Below, one piece after another: positions 14,955 through 21,554 of a stretch of DNA of 22,715 nt. The notes under the pieces are model-generated. The model had not been told where the DNA came from. It saw nothing but the letters and a program-made list of their open reading frames with translations, and did not search any database. Position numbers and translations under genes: made by a program. Numbering within the stretch: position 1 is the stretch's first letter; every line of letters starts with the position of its first letter. The DNA comes from JAFKKF01 sp035651055 (GTDB lineage Bacteria > Pseudomonadota > Alphaproteobacteria > Rhizobiales > Kaistiaceae), in NCBI GenBank assembly GCA_035651055.1, contig DASRGK010000031.1, positions 1-22,715 on the forward strand, in the 5' to 3' direction.

Positions 14955-15009
14955 GCATCCTCCCCCGTGAAACGGGGAAGGGGACGTTGCGAAGCGTGAT
15001 GGAGGGGGC
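14955..15009 (+). repeat. bipartite hairpin repeat, family B, copy 1
   Basis: Same family as the three copies around the DUF559 gene: a GCATCCTCCCCCG start, first stem closed over GAA with one mismatch, then a degenerate second hairpin with the conserved GCGAAGC, ending GGAGGGGGC. No nuclease gene is attached to this copy. Confidence 0.7.
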
Positions 15010-15019
15010 TGCCGCCCCA

Positions 15020-15131
15020 CCGATGCGGTAAACACCCCCGCCATCCTGAAGTGCTTGCCGATGCGGCAACACCCACCTCGCCATCCTGATGAGCTTGCCG
15101 ATGCGGCAAGCACCCACCCCGCCATCCTGAG
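15020..15131 (+). repeat. short tandem repeat of about 40 nt carrying hairpins
   Basis: About 2.7 copies. CCGATGCGG recurs at 15020, 15058 and 15098, and CCATCCTGA at 15041, 15081 and 15122. Each unit contains a stem, best preserved at 15092-15110 (GCTTGCCG, ATG loop, CGGCAAGC). No coding potential is seen. Confidence 0.7.
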
Positions 15132-15163
15132 GTGCCCGGCCGAAGGCCGGGCCTCGAAGGACG
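15123..15163 (+). repeat. palindromic repeat, family C
   Basis: CATCCTGAGG ... CCTCGAAGG flank a strong stem CCCGGCC-GAA-GGCCGGG. This CATCCTGAGG/CCTCGAAGGA(T/C)G form is a pattern often seen between alphaproteobacterial genes. It fuses directly to the last tandem unit. The remaining 100 nt before serS show nothing I recognise. Confidence 0.6.
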
Positions 15164-15263
15164 CACCGGCGCCGCTCCCGGCAACATCCCGGGCACCCCC
15201 GCCCTTTGCCCCCGGCCCGGTTGAGGGTAGAACGCGCCACCCCGACTCCCCGGAAGCCCCGCC

Positions 15264-16676
15264 ATGCTCGACATCAAGTGGATTCGCGAGAACCCGGAAG
15301 CGCTGGAAGCCGCGCTGGTCTCCCGCAACGTCGAGCGCGCCGCGGCGAAGGCGACGGTCGCCGACCTCATCGCTAAGGACGCCGCCCGCCGCGCCCTCAT
15401 CACCAGGGTCGAGGAGGCGCAGGCGCGCCGGAACGCCGCTTCGAAGGACATCGGCAAGGCGAAGGCCGCGAAGGACGAGGCGATCACGGCGCGGCTCATG
15501 GCCGAGGTCGCCGACCTGAAGACGTTCCTCGCCGAATCCGAGGCGAAGTCGAAGGCGGCCGACAAGGCGCTGGAGGACGCGCTCGCGATCGTCCCCAACG
15601 TGCCCTTGCCCGACGTGCCCGTCGGCGCCGACGAGCACGCCAACGTCGAATACCGCCGCTGGGGCCAGCGTCCCGCGCTCAATTCGGCGAAGGAGCACTA
15701 CGAACTCGGCGAGCAGCTCGGCCAGATGGACTTCGAGGCCGCCGCGAAACTCTCCGGCTCCCGCTTCGTGGTCCTGAAGAAGGGCCTCGCCCGCATGGAG
15801 CGCGCGCTCGGCCAGTTCATGCTCGACCTGCACACCGAGGAGCACGGCTACACCGAGGTTCAGCCTCCGCTGCTCGTGCGCGATGAGGTGATGTTTGGCA
15901 CCGGTCAGCTACCGAAGTTTCGAGACGATCAATTTATCTCGGCACAAATGGAATGGCGCAGCAAGCGGCTGTTTGACGTGCTCTCTAAACTGGATGAGGA
16001 AGTGCCTAAGCGCGGTGAAAGTCCGGCCAGGGTGGTCCACGAACTCATAGATGAGGCGGAGACGGTGGAGCAGTTCTGGCTCATCCCCACCGCCGAAGTC
16101 CCGCTCACCAACCTCGTCCGCGAATCCGTCCTCGCCGAAGAGGAACTCCCGCTCCGCTTCACCGCGCTCACCCCGTGCTTCCGCTCCGAGGCCGGCGCCG
16201 CCGGACGCGACACGCGCGGCATGCTCCGCCAGCACCAGTTCGACAAGGTGGAGCTCGTCTCGATCACCACGCCCGAGCAGTCGCGGGACGAGCATGAGCG
16301 CATGCTCGCCTGCGCCGAGGAGGTGCTCCGCCGCCTCGACCTCCACTACCGGGTGATGACGCTCTCGACCGGCGACATGGGCTTCTCCGCGCAGAAAACT
16401 TACGACATCGAGGTCTGGCTGCCGGGGCAGGGGACGTACCGCGAAATCTCGTCCTGCTCCGTCTGCGGCGATTTCCAGGCCCGCCGCATGGCGGCGCGCT
16501 ATCGACCCAGGGACTCCAAATCGAACCGCCTCGTCCACACCCTCAACGGCTCCGGCGTCGCCGTCGGCCGCGCCCTCATTGCGGTCATGGAGAACTACCA
16601 GAACCCCGACGGCTCGATCGCCGTCCCTGACGCACTCCGCAAGTACATGGGCGGGTTGGAAAAGGTGAACGCATGA
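15264..16676 (+). CDS. serS: seryl-tRNA synthetase with an internal extension
   Basis: A class II synthetase charging tRNA-Ser (and tRNA-Sec where present). The N-terminal coiled-coil arm (about 1-110) binds the tRNA long variable arm. The catalytic core shows WLIPTAEVPLTNLV with the serine-binding TxE (T276-E278), motif 2 in FTALTPCFRSEAGAAGRDTR and HQFDKVE, the SSCSVCGDFQARR segment and motif 3 NGSGVAVGRALIAVMENYQ. The protein is 470 aa against the usual 425-430. The excess is about 42 residues inserted between PKF (217-219) and W272, encoded by a stretch of only about 52 percent GC. The frame is open throughout and the insertion does not break any motif. Confidence 0.95.
   Translation: MLDIKWIRENPEALEAALVSRNVERAAAKATVADLIAKDAARRALITRVEEAQARRNAASKDIGKAKAAKDEAITARLMAEVADLKTFLAESEAKSKAADKALEDALAIVPNVPLPDVPVGADEHANVEYRRWGQRPALNSAKEHYELGEQLGQMDFEAAAKLSGSRFVVLKKGLARMERALGQFMLDLHTEEHGYTEVQPPLLVRDEVMFGTGQLPKFRDDQFISAQMEWRSKRLFDVLSKLDEEVPKRGESPARVVHELIDEAETVEQFWLIPTAEVPLTNLVRESVLAEEELPLRFTALTPCFRSEAGAAGRDTRGMLRQHQFDKVELVSITTPEQSRDEHERMLACAEEVLRRLDLHYRVMTLSTGDMGFSAQKTYDIEVWLPGQGTYREISSCSVCGDFQARRMAARYRPRDSKSNRLVHTLNGSGVAVGRALIAVMENYQNPDGSIAVPDALRKYMGGLEKVNA
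15936..16070 (+). other. low-GC insertion within serS
   Basis: Encodes about residues 225-269, a charged helical stretch (RSKRLFDVLSKLDEEVPKRG, ELIDEAETVEQ) absent from the SerS proteins I know. The lines 15901-16020 count 62 G+C of 120, in a gene otherwise near two thirds GC. Boundaries are approximate. Confidence 0.6.
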
Positions 16677-16699
16677 AGACGCATGCGCGTCGGCCGGGC

Positions 16700-16753
16700 G
16701 CATCCTCCCCCGCGAAGCGGGGGAGGGGGACCGCCGAAGGCGGTGGAGGGGGC
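16700..16753 (+). repeat. family B repeat, copy 2
   Basis: First hairpin CCTCCCCCGC-GAA-GCGGGGGAGG (10 bp, perfect), second ACCGCC-GAA-GGCGGT (6 bp, perfect), then TGGAGGGGGC. It begins 23 nt after the serS stop. Confidence 0.85.
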
Positions 16754-16771
16754 ATGGGTGCCCCGCGCCGC

Positions 16772-16827
16772 GCATCCTCCCCGGTGCAACGGGGGAGGGG
16801 GACCATGCGAAGCATGGTGGACGGGGC
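16772..16827 (+). repeat. family B repeat, copy 3
   Basis: First hairpin as in copy 2 with one mismatch and a GCA loop. The second stem has a different sequence yet pairs perfectly: ACCATGC-GAA-GCATGGT. It lies 48 nt ahead of the DUF559 start. Confidence 0.85.
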
Positions 16828-16875
16828 GGGGTTGGCAGCGCCCTTGCCGAGGCCGCCGGTCGGTGGAGGCGGAGT

Positions 16876-17277
16876 GTGCGCGCACCGGTCCTGACCTTCA
16901 AACGCGCACGCTCTTTGCGCCGAGCGATGACCAAGCCGGAGACCATCCTCTGGCAGGCGCTGCGTGGCGCCAAGCTCAACGGCGTCCGCTTCCGCCGCCA
17001 GCATCCGGTCGGCCCTTACATTCTGGACTTTTTCGCGCCATCCGCGCGTCTCGCGGTCGAGATCGACGGCGATATTCATGGCGATCCGGCGCAGGCCAGC
17101 CACGACGCGCGTCGGGACGCATGGCTGCGCAGCGAGGGCATCCGCGTCATGCGCGTTCCTGCGCGGGACGTACTCGACAACAAAGGACTGGAGAACGTGC
17201 TTCTGACGATCATGAATGCGGCCGCCCCCTCCACCGCCTTCGGCGGTCCCCCTCCCCCGTTCCACGGGGGAGGATAG
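16876..17277 (+). CDS. DUF559 / Vsr-like endonuclease-domain protein
   Basis: A 133-aa protein with the DUF559 fold, related to very-short-patch repair endonucleases (PD-(D/E)XK class). Recognisable segments are ARSLRRAMTKPETILWQALR, then GVRFRRQHPVGPYILDFFAP, AVEIDGDIHG with the probable metal-binding Glu/Asp, and RDAWLRSEGIRVMRVPARDV. The domain ends near residue 114. The remaining tail (APSTAFGGPPPPFHGGG) is translation of the family B repeat copy 4. The GTG at 16876 has GGAGGCGGA close upstream; the ATG at 16927 is an alternative that would drop the first helix. The stop TAG shares its last base with the surE GTG. The cellular role of DUF559 proteins is not established. Confidence 0.85.
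   Translation: MRAPVLTFKRARSLRRAMTKPETILWQALRGAKLNGVRFRRQHPVGPYILDFFAPSARLAVEIDGDIHGDPAQASHDARRDAWLRSEGIRVMRVPARDVLDNKGLENVLLTIMNAAAPSTAFGGPPPPFHGGG
17224..17275 (-). repeat. family B repeat, copy 4, inverted
   Basis: Read on the minus strand it has hairpin CCTCCCCCGT-GGA-ACGGGGGAGG (10 bp) and ACCGCC-GAA-GGCGGT (6 bp), as in copy 2. On the plus strand it encodes the tail of the DUF559 protein and ends GGGGGAGGAT immediately before TAGTG. Confidence 0.85.
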
Positions 17278-18044
17278 TGCGCATCCTCCTCACCAATGAC
17301 GACGGAATCCACGCGCCTGGCCTCGCCGCGCTCGAGCGGATCGCGGCGGCGCTTTCCGACGACGTCTGGGTGGTCGCGCCCGAACTCGACCAGAGCGGCC
17401 TGTCGCACTCGCTCTCGCTGAACGACCCGCTGCGTCTGCGCGAAGTCGGCCGCCAGAAATTCGCCCTCCGCGGCACGCCCAGCGACTGCGTCATCATGGC
17501 GGTGCGCCGCATCCTGCCAGAGGGCAGGGCGGACCTCGTCCTCTCCGGCGTCAATTCCGGCCAGAACGCTGCCGACGACGTGACCTATTCCGGCACCGTC
17601 GCCGGCGCCATCGAAGGCACGCTCCTCGGCATCCCGTCGATTGCGCTGAGCCAGGCCTATCCGCATGGCGAGCGCGCCCGCATTCCGTGGGAGACGGCGG
17701 AGGCGCATGCGCCGGCGATCATCCGCAAGCTCGTCGCCTTCGGCTTCCCGAACGCCGTCCTCTACAACATCAACTTCCCCGACCGCCCCGCCGACCGCGT
17801 CGGGCCGGTCCGCATCACCGCGCAGGGAAAGGTCGCCCACAGCCTCTTCATCGACGAGCGCTTCGACGGCCGCGGCAACCAGTATTTCTGGCTCGCCTAC
17901 CGCCGCCAGAAGGAGGAGTTCGCCGAGGGCACCGATGTCCGCGCGATTCTCGACGGCGACATTTCCGTCACTGCGCTCCGCCTCGACCTCACCGCCCACG
18001 AACTGGCCGAGCCCCTCCGCCATCATTTCGGCCGCGGAACCTGA
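17277..18044 (+). CDS. surE: 5'/3'-nucleotidase SurE
   Basis: A 255-aa metal-dependent nucleoside 5'- and 3'-monophosphate phosphatase implicated in stationary-phase survival. The metal ligands of the family are present: D8 and D9 in LLTNDDGIHAPG, S40 in DQSGLSHSLS and N93 in SGVNSGQNAADDV, with the following TYSGTVAGAIEG. The only ribosome site available is GGGGGAGG, supplied by the repeat that ends just upstream. The GTG overlaps the previous stop by one base. It is followed after 12 nt by pcm, the order also found in E. coli (surE-pcm-nlpD). Confidence 0.95.
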   Translation: MRILLTNDDGIHAPGLAALERIAAALSDDVWVVAPELDQSGLSHSLSLNDPLRLREVGRQKFALRGTPSDCVIMAVRRILPEGRADLVLSGVNSGQNAADDVTYSGTVAGAIEGTLLGIPSIALSQAYPHGERARIPWETAEAHAPAIIRKLVAFGFPNAVLYNINFPDRPADRVGPVRITAQGKVAHSLFIDERFDGRGNQYFWLAYRRQKEEFAEGTDVRAILDGDISVTALRLDLTAHELAEPLRHHFGRGT

Positions 18045-18056
18045 GAGGCTCTGGCC

Positions 18057-18722
18057 ATGCGGGGCGATGAACCGGAAGACGATGCGCGCAAGACCCGGAT
18101 CGGCGAGCTGATCCTGAGGCTCCGCCGCGCCGGGATTACCGAGCAGCGCGTGGTCGCCGCCATCGAGTCGGTCCCGCGCGACATGTTCGTCCCGCCGGAA
18201 AGCCGCGGACAGGCCTATGCCGAGCGTGCGCTCCCCATCGACTGCGGCCAGACGATCAGCGCGCCGCTCATCGTCGGCATGATGACCGCCGCGCTCGATG
18301 TCGGCGATCGCGACCGCGTGCTCGAAATCGGCACCGGCACCGGCTACCAGGCGGCGGTGCTCTCCCGGCTCTGCCGCCGCGTCTATACGATCGAGCGCTT
18401 CCGCACGCTGGTCCAGGCGGCGGAGTCGCGCTTCCGCACGCTTCGCATTTCCAACATCACCACCCTCGTCGGCGATGGCTCGCGCGGCTGGCCCGAGCAG
18501 GCGCCGTTCGACCGCATCATCGTCACCGCCGCGGCGGAGGAAATCCCCGAGGCGCTGGTGAAGCAGTTGCGCGTTGGCGGCGTCATGGTCCTTCCCGTCG
18601 GCCCGCATGACGGGCTGCAGAAACTCGTCCGCGTCGAGCGGACCGAAACCGGAACGGCGATGCGCGAACTCGCCGACGTCCGTTTCGTCCCGCTTATTCC
18701 GGGCAAGGCCGAACGCCTGTAG
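18057..18722 (+). CDS. pcm: protein-L-isoaspartate O-methyltransferase
   Basis: Pcm (221 aa) methylates isoaspartyl residues with S-adenosylmethionine and so initiates repair of aged proteins. The family opening VPRDMFVPPESRGQAYAERA and CGQTISAPLIVGMM, SAM motif I VLEIGTGTGYQAAVLS (about residues 88-103), and the acidic loop VYTIERF are clear, with GDGSRGWPEQAPFDRIIVTA downstream. No signal peptide is present; it is cytosolic. It is co-directional with surE and ends 134 nt before nlpD. Confidence 0.96.
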   Translation: MRGDEPEDDARKTRIGELILRLRRAGITEQRVVAAIESVPRDMFVPPESRGQAYAERALPIDCGQTISAPLIVGMMTAALDVGDRDRVLEIGTGTGYQAAVLSRLCRRVYTIERFRTLVQAAESRFRTLRISNITTLVGDGSRGWPEQAPFDRIIVTAAAEEIPEALVKQLRVGGVMVLPVGPHDGLQKLVRVERTETGTAMRELADVRFVPLIPGKAERL

Positions 18723-18856
18723 GCGGGCCGGTTTCCGCGCTCCGGGCCGGCCGCCGGCGGCGATCTCCGCCGCTCGGGAAGGCCGGGTTAAACCCTTTGT
18801 CAACGTTACCCGTGTTTACTCGCTTCACCAGTTGAGTTTGTGAAGTGAGTTCAGCG

Positions 18857-20239
18857 ATGCGTAACCTTGTTACCGCGTTCCGGGCACGGCTTCTGACCCA
18901 GGCGGCCTTCGTCGCCCTCGTCGCCGGAATGGGCGCCGCGTGCAGCGCGAACCCCGGCCGCTTCCATGAGCCCTTCATCACCGGCTCGACCCCCAACCAG
19001 CGCGAGATCATCACCGGCGACGCGGCCGCGCAGCCAATGCCGGCGGTGGTCACCAGCGAGGACGTGACCCGCACCGACCTTGCTCCGCCGGTCAATGTCG
19101 CCTCCGCCGGTCCGGCGCCGATGCCGCTCTCCGGCGGCGCCGCCAATTACGCCTGGTCGGCCGCCGGCGGCCGCGTCATCCGCGTCGGCCCGGGCGAGTC
19201 GCTCGATACGCTGGCGATCCGCTACGGCGTGCCGGGCAACGAGATCGCCAAGGCCAATGGCATCAGCAACCCGTATGAAGTCCGCCAGGGCAAGATGCTG
19301 GTCATCCCGGTCCGCGTCGCGGTCGCCGCGCCCGCGCCGGCCGCCCTTCCGTCGCCGGCGGTTGCCGATGCGGCGCCCGCCGCCGCCCCGAAGCTTGCCG
19401 CAAGCGGCACCATCCACGTCGTCGAGCCCGGCGAGACGCTTTACTCGATCGCCCGTTCGAACGGCACCAACGTCGCCGCCGTCGCCGCGCTGAACGGCCT
19501 TGGCCCCGATGCCGCGATCCGCGTCGGCCAGAGCCTGCAGATGCCGAACGGCGCCCTGCCGGCGACCGCCGTCACCGTCGCCTATAATCCGAAGGACAAG
19601 CTCCCGGCGACCGTCGGCGCGCCGCCGAAGCCGCTCGGCTCGCTCGTCGTCCATCCCGGAAAGGGCACCGAGGTCGCCTCGCTCGCCCCGGCTCCCGCCG
19701 CCCCGGCGCCTGCCGCGCCGAAGGCCGTCGCGCCGGTGGCGAGCATCCCGGCCCCCGCCGCCGCAACTCCCGCGGCCCCGGCAGGCCCGGCCGTCGCCGC
19801 ACCCGCCGCACCGGCACCGGTCGTCGCCGACATTAGCGCCGACGAGCCGTCCGCCAACGGCACCTCGTTCCGCTGGCCGGTGCGCGGCCGCATCATCTCG
19901 TCCTTCGGCGGCAAGGCCGGCGGCGAGAAGAACGACGGCATCAACCTCGCCGTTCCGGAAGGGACCTCGGTCAAGGCCGCCGAGGCCGGCACCGTCATCT
20001 ATGCCGGCAACGAGTTGCCCGGCTACGGCAACCTGATCCTCGTCCGGCACGCCGACGGCTGGGTCTCTGCCTATGCCCATAACAGCGATCTTCTGGTGAA
20101 GCGCGGCGATGCGGTTCTGCGCGGCCAGATCATCGCCCGCGCCGGCATGACCGGGTCGGTCACTTCCCCGCAGGTTCATTTCGAGCTGCGCCGCGGCGCC
20201 AAGCCGGTGAACCCGCTCGACTATCTCGCCGGCGCCTAG
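18857..20239 (+). CDS. nlpD: LysM / degenerate LytM (M23) cell-wall protein, NlpD-like
   Basis: A 460-aa exported protein. An N-terminal hydrophobic segment (LTQAAFVALVAGMGAACSAN) has a cysteine that could be a weak lipobox. Two LysM peptidoglycan-binding domains follow (about 104-150, RVIRVGPGESLDTLAIRYGV; about 183-228, TIHVVEPGETLYSIARSNGT), then an Ala/Pro linker and a C-terminal LytM domain (336-460). Catalytic ligands are lost: the usual HxxxD is N359-DGI-N363, and HxH is Q439-V-H441. Like E. coli NlpD and EnvC it should therefore activate an amidase rather than cut peptidoglycan. The surE-pcm-nlpD order supports the name. The upstream 18788-18844 stretch is locally AT-rich and probably holds a promoter. 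A GTG at 18845 is also in frame. Confidence 0.88.
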   Translation: MRNLVTAFRARLLTQAAFVALVAGMGAACSANPGRFHEPFITGSTPNQREIITGDAAAQPMPAVVTSEDVTRTDLAPPVNVASAGPAPMPLSGGAANYAWSAAGGRVIRVGPGESLDTLAIRYGVPGNEIAKANGISNPYEVRQGKMLVIPVRVAVAAPAPAALPSPAVADAAPAAAPKLAASGTIHVVEPGETLYSIARSNGTNVAAVAALNGLGPDAAIRVGQSLQMPNGALPATAVTVAYNPKDKLPATVGAPPKPLGSLVVHPGKGTEVASLAPAPAAPAPAAPKAVAPVASIPAPAAATPAAPAGPAVAAPAAPAPVVADISADEPSANGTSFRWPVRGRIISSFGGKAGGEKNDGINLAVPEGTSVKAAEAGTVIYAGNELPGYGNLILVRHADGWVSAYAHNSDLLVKRGDAVLRGQIIARAGMTGSVTSPQVHFELRRGAKPVNPLDYLAGA

Positions 20240-20254
20240 CCGGCAAAAGAGCTG

Positions 20255-20354
20255 CTCCCCCTTGCCGGTCGGCTGGGGGGAGGTCCGCCTTGATCAGTCC
20301 TGACCTCTCAAGCAGAAGCTGATCAATCAGGGCTGGCGGGGCGTCTAGCCCCGC
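20255..20354. terminator. three hairpins between convergent nlpD and the ATPase gene
   Basis: Three stems occur: CTCCCCC/GGGGGAG (20255-20282, 14-nt loop), TTGATCAG/CTGATCAA (20290-20326, 21-nt loop) and GCGGGGC/GCCCCGC (20336-20354). The third has the stop codon of the minus-strand gene in its loop. Convergent orientation suggests a two-way terminator, though no T runs follow. Confidence 0.4.
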
Positions 20355-21373
20355 AAGGGCACCCCAAGCCGTCCCGCCAGATCCTGAACGAACTGCCAGG
20401 CGACCCGGCCCGACCGCGCTCCCCGCGTCGTCGCCCATTCGAGCGCCGAGGCTTCCATCTCCGCCCGCGCGATCGTGAGCCCGAACTCGGCCGCATAGCC
20501 CCGCACCATCTCCAGGTATTCGTCCTGGCTGCATTTGTGGAAGCCGAGCCAGAGCCCGAACCGGTCGGACAGCGACACCTTCTCCTCGACCGCCTCGTGC
20601 GGGTTGATCGCCGTCGAACGCTCGTTCTCCATCATGTCGCGCGGCAGCAGATGCCGGCGGTTGGAGGTGGCGTAGAAGACGACGTTCTCCGGCCGCCCCT
20701 CGATCCCGCCTTCCAGCGCCGCCTTCAGCGACTTGTACGACGTGTCATCGCCGTCGAAGGAGAGGTCGTCGCAGAAGAGGATGAAGCGGTAGGCCGCGCC
20801 GCGCAGGAGCGCCATCAGCTCCGGCAGCGTCTCGATGTCCTCGCGGTGGATCTCGATCAGCTTCAGGTGTGAAGCAGGCGTCGCCGACAGGCCCTCTCGT
20901 GCAGGCGGTTGGGCGCTACCTCTCCCCGGTGGGGAGAGGTCGGCGCGAGCCGCTCCGGCGGATCGCGCCGGGTGAGGGGGGGCTGTCGGTCGAATGTCAT
21001 CGCGCGGCACTGGAGCGCCGGCCGCGTCGCCTGAATGCCCGGCATTCACCTCCGCATGCACCGCCTTGACCAGCGAGCTCTTGCCCATGCCGCGCGCGCC
21101 CCAGAGAAGCGCGTTGTTGGCCGGCAGCCCGCGTGCGAAGCGTTCCGTGTTCTCGTGGAGGATGTCGCGGGCCCGGTCGATGCCCTTGAGGAGGCGCATC
21201 GGCACCCGGTTGACCTTGGCGACCGGTACCAGCCGGTGCCCTGCCGTCTGCCACACGAAGGCGTCGGCGGCGGCGAAATCGGGCTCCGCCGGGGCAGGGG
21301 GCACCGCCCGCTCGATCAGCTTGGCGAGCCGGTCGAGCCGTTCGGCGATGGTTTCGAGGTCCTTGTCCTGCAC
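20345..21373 (-). CDS. DUF815-family AAA-type ATPase with an in-frame inserted element
   Basis: A 342-aa P-loop ATPase from a GTG start. Walker A is WGARGMGKSSLVKAV (about 91-105), Walker B FILFCDDLSFD, and a sensor-like VVFYATSNRRHLLP follows; VSLSDRFGLWLGFHKCSQDE and WATTRGARSGRVAWQFVQDL are family-typical. Relatives are about 285 residues. The excess is residues 113-168, rich in Ala, Pro and Arg, lying between VHAEVNAG and LKLIEIHREDIETLP where relatives have a short loop. That stretch is encoded by a structured palindromic element. Because the insertion sits on the loop after the P-loop helix, the ATPase may still fold. The cellular role of DUF815 ATPases is not firmly known. It converges with nlpD and diverges from yajC. 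Confidence 0.88.
   Translation of the reverse strand: MQDKDLETIAERLDRLAKLIERAVPPAPAEPDFAAADAFVWQTAGHRLVPVAKVNRVPMRLLKGIDRARDILHENTERFARGLPANNALLWGARGMGKSSLVKAVHAEVNAGHSGDAAGAPVPRDDIRPTAPPHPARSAGAARADLSPPGRGSAQPPAREGLSATPASHLKLIEIHREDIETLPELMALLRGAAYRFILFCDDLSFDGDDTSYKSLKAALEGGIEGRPENVVFYATSNRRHLLPRDMMENERSTAINPHEAVEEKVSLSDRFGLWLGFHKCSQDEYLEMVRGYAAEFGLTIARAEMEASALEWATTRGARSGRVAWQFVQDLAGRLGVPLRG
20870..21037. repeat. palindromic element inserted in frame in the ATPase gene
   Basis: Its core has a perfect 10-bp stem ACCTCTCCCC-GGT-GGGGAGAGGT (20918-20940), directly followed by CGGCGCGA/TCGCGCCG (20941-20948 with 20963-20970) enclosing a smaller GCCG-CTC-CGGC stem. The outer limits are inferred from the protein and are approximate. 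The length, about 168 nt, is a multiple of three with no stop in the host frame. Confidence 0.7.
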
Positions 21374-21477
21374 GGCTTTCGCCCTTCCGCGGCCCCCTCC
21401 GGGCGGCGGCGAGGGTTATCACGCGACCGCCTTTGCCGCCACCCCGTGGGAAGCCGGCCGCGGCGTGCCTATATCGT

Positions 21478-21505
21478 TTGCAAAGGGTTGCGGCATCGCT
21501 ATATT
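21478..21505 (+). promoter_or_regulatory. putative yajC-secD promoter
   Basis: TTGCAA (21478-21483), 16-nt spacer, TATATT (21500-21505, five of six consensus bases), 49 nt ahead of the yajC ATG, in a locally AT-rich patch between divergent genes. Confidence 0.5.
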
Positions 21506-21554
21506 CCGCGCCGCATTCGGGCCGGCCCTCGCCGCCCCGCGAGAGGAGCAGCGA

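Larger units (their letters stand above)
16700..17275. mobile_element. putative DUF559 nuclease cassette bracketed by family B repeats
   Basis: Two direct family B copies upstream and one inverted copy downstream enclose a single nuclease gene, filling the whole space between serS and surE, which are neighbours in related gene orders. The downstream copy is part of the coding sequence and ends one base before the surE start codon. Mobility is inferred from this architecture and from the free copy at 14955. Confidence 0.45.

Noticed and set aside
15020..15131. Possible small CRISPR array
   Set aside because: Units are contiguous tandem copies of the same sequence with no unique spacers, and no cas genes are present.
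17076..18803. 575-residue minus-strand frame opposite surE and pcm
   Set aside because: It spans two well-supported genes and the palindromic repeat in the wrong direction; no motif, no ribosome site.
18788..18803. CtrA-type site (TTAA-N7-TTAA) upstream of nlpD
   Set aside because: Only the first TTAA half is present; the second half reads GTCAA, so the match is too weak to claim.
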